Source: Symbiodinium natans (taxonomy: Eukaryota > Sar > Dinophyceae > Suessiales > Symbiodiniaceae). From it: DNA of 64,000 nucleotides. The notes beneath the pieces are model-generated. The model saw only the letters and a program-made list of their open reading frames with translations. It was not told where the DNA came from and ran no database searches. Positions 55,065-64,000 of the stretch are shown here, piece after piece (position 1 is the first letter of the stretch; each line of letters starts with the position of its first letter). The stretch covers positions 1 to 64,000 of the forward strand of contig CAJNDS010000511.1 of assembly GCA_905221605.1 (NCBI GenBank), written 5' to 3'. Position numbers and translations under genes: made by a program.

Positions 55065-58000
55065 GTCGTCAAGTCGCTGTCGAAAGATGACCACAAGGCG
55101 CTTCTGAGACTGGCGGGTCCACTGGTCGACAGAATGCTGCTCGGCAACACTTCGCCATGTAAGGATCTTTCAAGCCTCAGGAAGCCTGTCAACAGTCAAG
55201 CCCGAAGCCGAACCCTGTCGAACCTGAAGGGGTAAGAACTACGAGAACCCGTAGCCGGGCTGAATGCACTGAGGCTGCAGAACCGCACCTTGATGTGCGG
55301 CACCCTCGGAACAGTGTCCAAAAAGGACCCCAAAAGACCAAAAGGCGCAAAATCGCAAATCAGACGTTGAGTTGCGATATGTCCGATATGTAAGCAAGCA
55401 AGCGGCTTATTACAGCTTGTGAACTCAGACCCAGGCCCGATCTACCTCCACTTCATGGATGTTGCGACCGGCCGCTTCTTTATGGCCATGCGCAACCTCA
55501 CGGAGGCAAGAGTGAAGGTTGCTTTGGGAGTTTAGGGCCTTCATTGACCCCAGTCAGAAACAAGAACGGGCTCGTCACGGTTTGGTTTTCAGTTTCTCTT
55601 GGGTTCGGGGTCGGTCTTCCTGTTGTCTCGTTCTGTCGTGTCCTTCTGGCTCTTGCCAGCACGTTGTCAGCTTCCTGACCCTGTGACCCTGTCCACGTTC
55701 TGTTCGACGTGGTTTGCGTGCCTCGGCGATGACCCACGAGCCCTGTAGACTCGGCGAGAAAAACGAAAGCTATGGAACGGCTCATAGCCTCAGAGCCATG
55801 CTGTGTTGCAGATGCCTCTATGTGTTCGGAACATCTGGAGCGCAATGCTCTGTGAGAGGCCGGACCTTGGGCAGCGAAATACGACCTGAAGGGCTGTGAT
55901 GACGACAAGACCATTGAGGTCCAGCTGAGTCATTCAGCTTGCGTACAAAAATCTCCACCTCAGCTGCCCTGACCGCAGCTCAATGGCAAAACCATCCAGC
56001 CAGTCCGGAAGCGCTTCTATCGTGACTGCCTCGGTTTTTTTTGGCATGCTGGCTGCTGGTGCTTGCCGGCGTTTTTCCGAAGTTTCTTCCTGCTGAGGTC
56101 CGCACATGTGGTGTCAGTGCATGCCGGGATCTTGGCCAGTGCAAGTGCATGGTTTGCTTTGCAACTGATGATGCTAAGGTGGTCGCCAGAGCGATGGTTG
56201 TACTACCAGGGCAAGGCTCCTCTGGGATTGAACGATACTGTTCTGGGCTCTTGACTTCAGTCCAACAGGGCCTGACTCACTCTGCAAGGTTTTGATTGCT
56301 TGAGCCTCTGCTGTCGTAGGCGCTGTGTTTCCTGGCCTCTTGCAGTCCCAGTAGCTGCGCCAGGTCCAGGCCAGAGCATTACGGCTTCTCGTCCGCGCTA
56401 GCCTGCTTTGTGTTGAGCGAGTGTGCATTGCATGCTTTTATGAAGCAGTGCCGGCCGCCACGCACTTTCTCTGAAGCCCTCAATTCCGGGTGGTGGTTTC
56501 GCTCAGGCTTGGTGTTGCTGGCTCACACCATGAGGAGGTGATTCAGATGATCAAGTCAGATGCAGATGCTCGGCCTGATGTCTCTTCGCGGTGCTAGGAG
56601 GATTGCAGGCAGGCAGAAGCATTCCTTGCCGCCCCTGAAAGTTTCACAAACCTCCCTTTTTCTCTGAGGAATGGCTCATTAGTGCTGACCTTACTGCGAT
56701 GCTTTATGTCGGAGCTCTCGTAGGTGACGAGTTCAGGGTGTCAGTCAAGATGTGGCTCTTGAGATTTCTTGAGATATCTAGAGTTGCCAATTTACGCATC
56801 AGATCCAGGGAGCCGGACTAGACGTTTTTCGGGTCTTTGTGTTGTGTTCGGGTTCCCCCACCTTCCCTGATGCCTTTCAGATGTTACTCGCAGGGCGCGT
56901 CAAAAGGACAGTTTTCACAGAGTTTGCTTTGTGCCACTTGCCGATTGTAAGCCTACTCCACTTGCACTTTGCACCTATGTGGAGCTGGACCAAACCGGGC
57001 CAGCAGCATTCTAGCAGTTGGAAAAGACTCTTTAAGTCACTCATGCGTACAAGAGGCAGTTAAAGCCGATGGTCGACCACAGCATCTGCGCACACAAAAG
57101 CCCACAGACGCCTTAACAACCAACCGCTTACGCAACGCGCAGCTCCTTGGACAAGAAGTTCTAGATTCGCCAGCGCTGAAGCTTTCCCGGCTTCATCTCG
57201 GCCCTGCTGTTGCCGCACTGCAAGACGATAAGACTTTCTAGGAGCTTGTGCCGTAACTAAGCAGTCAGTCGGGATTGAGAACGACCTCACGCGAAGATAA
57301 GTAGACACAGCACAGCGCCCTCAGTTTCGCCCACTCCGCATGGCGGGTTTTAGCAACTTCTGCTCACCATCTGGTCGTAGAGTATTGCACCTTGTCGTTC
57401 CGAGGCCACGACATCATGGACTACTCCCTGCTGGTGGCCGTGCGGCGGTTGCCGCCAGAAGTCGCGAAGAGTTGTGGAGCAGGCACTGTGCGTTACCGTC
57501 TACGCTCGGATGGGTAGACCATGGTAGAACCTCGATGTTCAGAGCAAAGGCTTTTTGAGCCATGATCCTAGTGACCTCTAGGCACTCAACGCATCTTCCA
57601 CTCGTGCAGGCCTGGACTCCGTGGCGTGCCCCGGCGATGCAGCCATTGGCCTGCGTCCGCGCCACAGCTTCTTGATGGTTCTTGCAGGGAAACAGGAGGG
57701 AAGCACGCTGGCTTGCACACTTCGATCCGTTTTGGGTTGCCCAGGACGGTGGGCCATGCTGGACAAGACCACCGGTGAGCTGTTGGCCTTTCTCTTAGCT
57801 CAGAGCATAGGATTGCAAGACATTGCAAGTCTTTCGTGTTCCTCTAAGTTCAGTTTACTCGAGATCTTTTTAGTGCGTTACGCGCTGCGAGTTTCTTTGC
57901 AAGCTGTAGGAGGCCAGGGGAGATATACTAATACGGGAAAAAGAGACTTCGATGTCAGGTGCTCCACATGGGCATCATCGATTTTCTGCAGCCATGGACC

Positions 58001-58326
58001 ACAAGCAAGGTGGCTGCCATGTGCCCGAAAGCGTATGCTCGCAGTGACTAGTGCTAGTCTTAGTATGGCATGTCACAAACAGACTGCTCTGGGCTCGGGT
58101 GCTATTCCAGGTACATCAAGTCTTTTGAGTTCAACAAGGCCCTTCACTCGCAACCCCTGGACAGGGCACTACCAGTACATGTCATGTTCGCGGGCGGGCG
58201 GGCGGGCGGGGGGGGAGTGTGCGTGAGCGTGCTTGGGCTTGTGCATAATGCGCGTGCTGCGTGCGCAGGTGGGTAGTGGTGTGGGTGTTTGGGTGTGTGT
58301 GGGTGTTTGGGTGTGTGTGGGTGTTT

Positions 58327-58361
<35 letters not shown>

Positions 58362-58870
58362 TGTCTGGGCGTGGGCGTGGGGGCGTGGGGGGGGCGGGGG
58401 CGCGTGAGGGGGCGTGGGGGTGTGCGGGCGTGGGGGGGTGGGGGCGTGGAGGCCTGGGGGCGTGGGGGCGTGCGCGCGTGGGGATGCGCGCGCACCATTT
58501 TGTGTTTGTGTTTGTACTCGTATGTCCTTATGTGTGTGTTTGTGTGCGCGCGTGTTTTTTACTTTGTGTGTGTGCATGTGTGTCTGTGTGTGTTCGTTTG
58601 TTCGTTTGTTCGTTCGTTTGCTTGTTGTTGTGCTAAATATATACCGTTTCGGCGTCCGTCGGGGCCATGCGGGCCTGCTAACCGCCAACCCTCAAGCGCA
58701 AGAGTGTCAATTCCATCAAGAGCGCATCCACATGTTGTGTGTTCATGTCAACTTTTCAGCTTGAAGATGTGTACACATGTCCTGCGTACAACTAGTGTCA
58801 GATAGTGTCAGTTCACGAGCCGCGTGGAAGGCGACCGTGCCTCCGCCCCTCTATGGGCAGAGGCTAGGAC
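55065..58870 (+). CDS. Phosphatidylinositol-phosphate kinase (PIPK), multi-exon
   Basis: PIPKs phosphorylate phosphatidylinositol phosphates at membranes to make PI(4,5)P2. Motifs appear in family order on one strand. 55065-55163: VVKSLSKDDHKALL (ATP-binding Lys region). 55416-55517: RFFMAMRNL. 55859-55918: KYDLKGCDDDKTIE (DLKG motif). 55979-56033: NGKTIQPVRKRFYRD. About 56180-56215: RWLYYQGK. 57143-57238: LKLSRLHLGPAVAALQDDKTF. About 57381-57482: RGHDIMDYSLLVAVRRLP (the hallmark MDYSLL). 57959 to about 58032: HMGIIDFLQPWTTSKVAAM (IID...K motif). About 58820-58870: WKATVPPPLYGQRL. Exon 1 uses AAG|GA, while exons 2 and 3 use AG|GT. The large GT microsatellite at 58.2-58.6 kb lies in an intron. 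After DDKTF there is an in-frame TAG and no normal donor, so that junction is odd and the gene could be decayed. N- and C-terminal exons are missing. Confidence 0.8.
58195..58620. repeat. GGGC / GTGT / GGGGGCGT microsatellite inside the PIPK gene
   Basis: (GCGG)n, then (GGGTGTTT)n, (GT)n, G-rich GGGGGCGTG units and GTTT/GTTC units. Intronic to the kinase gene. Confidence 0.9.
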
Positions 58871-60658
58871 ATGTGGACCTTGTGTATGATTTTCAGCTGC
58901 TCTCCAAGTTAAGTGCACAACCTCTCGAAAAGGTTGAGTCTCCATTGCGCATGTTTGGACATTGTTTATTTAGACTCCAACACGATCTTGGGCCGCAGTG
59001 ATGCCGGGTAGAGGAACTGCTGCGAAAACTCAGGCTCCGCTCCTTTGTGTTACGCTTGACATCTGTCAGGTTCGCAAAGCACTTTGAGGCGGGAGCCATG
59101 CGATGTGATGCGATGCTTGTGACGACTTGTGCTACACGGGCTACTTGTCAAAGAGCCAATTTGGTACCAAAGGAAAGACTTCATCTTACAGGTATAGACC
59201 GGTTGGGCCCCCCTGAATTGTCACGCCGAAGCACTAAAATCCTGAAACCGTGCCGTGGATGTCATGGATCGAATCTCAGCCTCTTGTCAGGAGCGGCTTA
59301 AGAAAGACGACACGCTCACTGCTCAGTCCGAAACGGACTCTAGGCTGCAAGCCGGACAGTTTAGGGCTTACGGCAGTTTAGGGTGCCTCGTGAGAGCCCT
59401 GCCGCTCCAGGTCACTTCTGCCGCCGAGCGTTGGTGCCAGGAGCATGACGGCATGAACGGTATCAGCAATGGAGATGGCATGCCAGGTTCCGGTAAACCA
59501 TCCATGCCGCTCGCAACACATCACAGCAAAACGGCAGTCTCACAGGGAAACGCTTGCAGGTCAATGCTGATGCTGGCAATTATGCAGTGAGAAGTGCAAT
59601 TTTCACAGGGCCAGAAGAAAGATGAGGCGGCTGAGTCGCCAATATCCAAGAGCCTACAGTAGTCCAGAAATCCGCAGATTCGCAGTGATCCCTGACCAAA
59701 TTGGGGGCCGACTCTTTGCTTTGCAAGGATAAGATTTCGCAAGCCGGATGTTTCGTGGATCCCGTGTGGGCTCCCGAGCAGACTACTGTTTTCCTCAACA
59801 GACGGCAGACCTCCCACAAAGGGACCTGCTCCTGCCGTGTCGTTAGCGAAATTTGGCGGAAGCATGTCCATTGTGGCCGTTGGCCAAGCATCCTATGGCA
59901 TCCTGACCCCGATCCTGCTTGTCTTCATCGAATTCAGCCATACTCAGACTTGATCTAAATATGCATAAATGCATGCAACTATCACAACTAAAACAGGCAA
60001 ATAAACTAGCAGCCTCGCATTGGATTGATGTTTTTGGTTGCGCTGGGCAACTGCTGCTTCCGGAACATGTGGAGCATCTGCCCCTTGGAACTCAAAACAG
60101 CCCGCCGGCTCCTTTCGAAGTTTAGTCGTGCCCTCCCAGCCGATGTTCCGCCTCGGCCTCACACTTAACTTATAGTAGCAAGTCGAGGTGTGATGGACAA
60201 CTTGTGCTTTGACCGGTTGGGGTCGTGGATGGGTAGGCACATTTTCGTTGTGGTTTGCGTGCCATGCCCAGATGAATACGCCAAAGTGTCTGAACGCGCA
60301 TAATTTTGCACACCCAACCTGGTCTGCTTCGTCGCAAGAACAGTGCGTGAAAGGGACAGGGAAAGATAATCTCAAAGAGTCCAGTCCAGCAATCGCAATG
60401 ACCTCTGGAAGATATGTCAAAGATACGACGTCCAAAGACGCCTTTGTGCAGCTCGGCTCGAGCACTCCGTCGCGGACGGAGTGTAATCGACGTGCCGAGC
60501 CCATCGAAGGACCGTGAGGCAGGCGGTCTCTCTGCACTCTGATTGTTTGCATCTGGGACAGTTTGGGACAGGATCTGCGACAGCTCCAGTCTCCTGTCTC
60601 CAGTATGTAAACTTTCGTTGCCTTGCGGCTCTGTGCCTTGACCAGGCCATTCTACGGA
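58871..60658. other. No firm gene; may include the 3' end of the PIPK gene
   Basis: A frame continues from the PIPK C-terminal motif to TGA at 58999-59001 without further recognisable features. Elsewhere there are only short competing frames. Confidence 0.4.
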
Positions 60659-60769
60659 ATGCGGACTCTCAATGTAGCTATCCTTGGCTTCCTGCACCTT
60701 GGCGTGGCCTTGGGCAACAAGCGCCGAGACAGCAACGAGCTGGGGCGACGCATTTGGGCTTTGATTCGG
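60659..60769 (+). CDS. Candidate 5' exon with a signal-like start
   Basis: ATG starts MRTLNVAILGFLHLGVALG, a short signal-anchor-like sequence, then a basic helix, ending at a good CGG|GTAAGG donor. In-phase continuation at about 60840 is possible, but two frames compete. Function unknown. Confidence 0.3.
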
Positions 60770-61496
60770 GTAAGGCCCTGTAGGCCATCGGCTGTCAGCA
60801 GCCCCAAACCCCAACCCTAAAACCTCACGAACGGCTGATGAGGCTATGGACGACGAATCTTCGACAAAAGGCGTTCGCCACCGCCGGGCTGCCGTTGGGC
60901 AACCTCACAGTCAAGCTGAAGGCGGCCACTGAGGCTGAACTCTGAGCACCGAGGGGTCGAAATTCGAAGTGCTGAACAGTCAACTGAGAGCAAATCTGAG
61001 ACAACCATAGGAGTCTGAAGTCGGGCTGGCTTGTGGGCTCTGGGCCCCCGAATTTGGGGTTTGAACTTTGCTGGCTCTCCCTCTCACAGCCGCATTCTTC
61101 AATCTCAGTTTCCCAAGGAATCTTTCGTCAACTCCAGCACCGACATCGGTGAGATCGGCGGCATCAGACTGATGACAGCAAGTGGGCACTGCCGCAACCT
61201 TAGAGCACCGCGGAAGGTGCCGTGGAAATGCTGACTCTTCAACTCTCCAGCTAGAACAGGCCTTGTGTAAAGCCCTACCACCTCAAATGCCCTTCTCCTA
61301 AGCCAGTTTGGGCTTGCTTCGTCGTACTGTGCTGTGTATGAGCGTATCCCGAGCGAGCAAGCCCTTGAGCAAGCTGTTGAAGTTTGGCGACAGTCTTGGG
61401 GATTCGGCCCAATTTTCTGCGAAAACTGTCATTTTGAGAGACACTCTGGGCATAAGGTACAAAGTCTAGCTCCCTGAAGCGGCCAGTGTCTCTCTT
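60770..61496. other. No firm gene
   Basis: Two overlapping forward frames at 60828-60945 are both open. Nothing else recognised. Confidence 0.4.
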
Positions 61497-61618
<122 letters not shown>

Positions 61619-61969
61619 AGCCCTGGGCCTGCATTCAGCTCCGAGGCATTAGCTGCACGACTCCCTTGCAATGCTCGACCTTGGATGAGCCAATGCAGGA
61701 CTTAAAGGGGGGAGTGGCGATGGTTTCGATGGTTTGATCCGGCTCTTGTTCTGGCATTGTTTTGTCATCAGGCCTGTCCATTTGCAAGGTTCAGTGCCTC
61801 GCTGCTCTAAGTTCACCGAAACAAGGGCCCGAGTTCCTCTCAGAACCCCTCCTGTGCACTGCAGCGTAAGTGCAGGGGATGAGCATTGTCAAAGCCTGCA
61901 ATCCGCAACCGAAGCCGGGCGACATGTTCAGCAGAGCGCTCAGACTCGGAAGCAGCATTTGGCACATGA

Positions 61970-62486
61970 ATGTTCGCAATGATTAGTGTCTCGCGTGCAA
62001 TTAGTTCACTTCTTGCAGAGAGTTGCGCCGAGGCTGGAAGGTCGATGGGAAGTCAGCCTATGACATCCGGCCACTGGGATTCGCAGAAATGTTCTGATAT
62101 ACATGCAACAACAATAGGATCTGCAGCGCATGCCAATGGAATTCTAACGTTTCTTGATTATCTTGCGACGGGAGATGTGGGGACATCTGGGGAGAATCTG
62201 AGGGTGGACTTTCCTCTGGACAAGCTCAATAACCAGCTGGATTTTGTCATTGAGATTCTCTCGGCCTTGGATCTCTCAGGCAGAGACGGCAGAAATCGGA
62301 CCCATGGAGCACCTTGTGCACACATGCCCTCGTGCAGGAACCAACACGGGTGAGAAGAAGGGCCGGCAGGTGACGAGCTGGATCTCCACAGTCATCATCG
62401 GAACAGAGGATCACTCGGCCTGGATGAAGGTCGTCGGAGTCCCAGCTGCCCAGAAATCGGCCCGCAAACTGAGCTCGCTATTTTAG
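61970..62486 (+). CDS. Two-exon hypothetical protein with a 58-base GC-AG intron
   Basis: Exon 1 runs from ATG 61970 to 62279, or from about 62019 after CTTCTTGCAG if an intron precedes. Exon 2 is 62338-62486. The intron 62280-62337 starts GC (CTCAG|GCAGAG) and ends GTGCAG|GA; splicing keeps phase and gives about 152 residues. The protein has a helix-rich middle (ILTFLDYLATGDVG, then KLNNQLDFVIEILSALDL) and a basic C-terminal part (GEKKGRQVTSWISTVIIG). Without the intron the first frame runs only to a stop at 62351, and the second has no start. I do not recognise the family. Confidence 0.5.
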
Positions 62487-64000
62487 CAGTTCTTAAACTC
62501 CCTAACTCCTATAGCATCAATTCAACCTCCGCCTCCGCCTTAGCCTTTGCCTTTACTGCACCCACCGCTGTGGGCCCAGGCGGTGAACATGAACGGCGAC
62601 TTCAAGAAAACCGTTGTCGGACGACAGGCTGCTGAGTTCCCAGGCTCGGCGAAGGCGCTCGGAGGGCGGAACCGGCAAAGAAACATTCCAAGCAGCACCT
62701 GAAGAGGGTCCTTTCGCGCTCAACAACAATAACAATGCTTCCCAGAATCTGTATTGTCTGCATTGTAGCATTGTATGTACACACATAATTATATATATAT
62801 ATATATATATTATACACATGTGAGACGAGCATCCCTAAGCCCTACTGAAAGCCCTAAGCTCTACCAGTACCTAATCCCTTGGCCAGGACATCTACGCTGG
62901 GGCCACGACCTGAGACTGCGAGCATGCCCCGATTCGATGGACTCATTTCATGAAGCTTGGTTCTTCTGAGGAATGTGCGAGGCCAAAGGACATCAGCGGC
63001 TACCATGCAGCCTGGATGAGCTTTTTGGCCACGTGCCGCCACAGGGTCGAAGGGTCAGAGGGTCAAAGCTGGGAGTCGCATACTTTTGTGCGGAGACGCC
63101 GAGAAGGGTCAGAACCGCCTTGAGCAGTACTAGCGGCGCTTAGGTTTCGGAGCCTTTTTTGGGTTTCTAGGGTGCAGAGCTTACAGGGGTTTTAAGGGCA
63201 GGGTATAGGGCCTGCAGGTAACAGAGCTAAGCATGGCGCGGACGCAGCTCAACGTGTTGGCTGCCTGCGCCTCCAAGTACATAGGCGGGGGCACGTTTTC
63301 CTCGCTCTTATACTGGGTGGTTCCCGGAATAGGGGTCGCCTTTTTCGTTTGCCCACACTTTAGTCTTGATGAAAGCGATGGAATCTTAGAAGGTGCCTTA
63401 GTTTTCCACAACCCCGTACGACCTGCCGACTGCTGTCCACTGCAATTCTGAGCCGCATGATTTGGTCGAACAGAAGTTCACACACCACACACGCGCCTGC
63501 GCGTGCTGCAAGAAGGGCACGAACTTCGTGTCATCGCCATCATATTCATCATCGTCATCGTCGTCATAGGCAGTAGAGCTCACTAAGCATCGCTCGCACA
63601 TCATTCCAGCATGCTGCGCCGTGGACCCTGCGAGGTGTCGCAAAAGTGACAACATGCAAGGCCCATGGAGAGGCGTACGTGCTGCACTGGACTCAGACTC
63701 TCGAGCTCTGACCTGCAACGGCTCTTGGTGACATGCGGGGTCTTGAAATGTCTGGAAGTTTCTTGCAGCTAGGTCTGGCTGCGATCCGGAGAAGTGCGTT
63801 GCTCCTGCCACCCTCACCGGCTATGTAGTGAAATCCGTTGACGTGCAGCGGCCTTTCTTTACCGCTGACGTTGTGTGCGACAATGAGAACGGCCACTTGG
63901 CCATGTTCCAACAGCGCCGAGTGGGAAAGACTGGTCTCAAGCCGTATGAAGCAGCTGCGTAGATCTGTGTAGTGCATCGTTCTTCTCGCAGGTTACTACG
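62487..64000. other. No firm gene
   Basis: (AT)n microsatellite at 62787-62811. A 72-codon frame at 63233-63451 starts at an ATG and has one hydrophobic segment (SSLLYWVVPGIGVAFFV), but the reverse strand is also open, so it is not called. A short CAT/CGT trinucleotide patch lies at 63540-63570. Confidence 0.45.

Overview
The window reads as nuclear DNA of a dinoflagellate, most likely a Symbiodiniaceae-type alga. The reasons are: interstitial TTTAGGG-type telomere motifs; exon junctions that read in phase only with GC or GA donors in an AG|G context; a 13/15 match to the relict dinoflagellate spliced leader 54 bases before one intronless gene; a dinoflagellate-style Cys/His finger followed by a basic helix; very sparse coding; and many GT/GTGC microsatellites. 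There is no bacterial operon structure, no CRISPR array, and no rRNA or tRNA gene that I can recognise. Assignment to a genus is not possible from this sequence alone.

Layout. 1-3110: a G-rich minisatellite array with an inverted block and pure G or C runs of 38 to 68 bases. 3642-4970: an intronless AAAP amino-acid transporter. 8013-8344 and 9137-9797: large GTGC/GT/TTTG microsatellites, followed by the degraded RNase H end of a LINE-like retrotransposon (9804-10784). 11677-12381: a small Cys/His-finger protein. 17413-19581: a multi-pass membrane protein split by one in-frame TGA. 20.1-22.6 kb: exon candidates, including an EGF-like piece. 22.6-31.2 kb: almost nothing certain. 31292-32596: an intronless secreted ADP-ribosyl-cyclase (CD38-family) homologue, followed 148 bases later by an ankyrin-repeat gene (32744-33439). 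35.2-38.5 kb: a multi-exon gene with Thr/Ser-rich linkers. 43.9-45.3 kb and 46.6-47.6 kb: further multi-exon genes of unknown function. 49.9-52.2 kb: telomere-type repeats facing each other, with a 125-bp satellite between them. 55.1-58.9 kb: a phosphatidylinositol-phosphate kinase spread over at least nine short exons. 61970-62486: a two-exon gene with a 58-base GC-AG intron.

Every gene I can support lies on the + strand, as in the unidirectional gene blocks known from dinoflagellates. No single pathway links them. Two have signalling roles (PIP kinase and ADP-ribosyl cyclase homologue) and several are membrane or extracellular proteins. Most exon models were assembled by eye from reading frame, splice phase and motif, so exon edges are approximate where stated.
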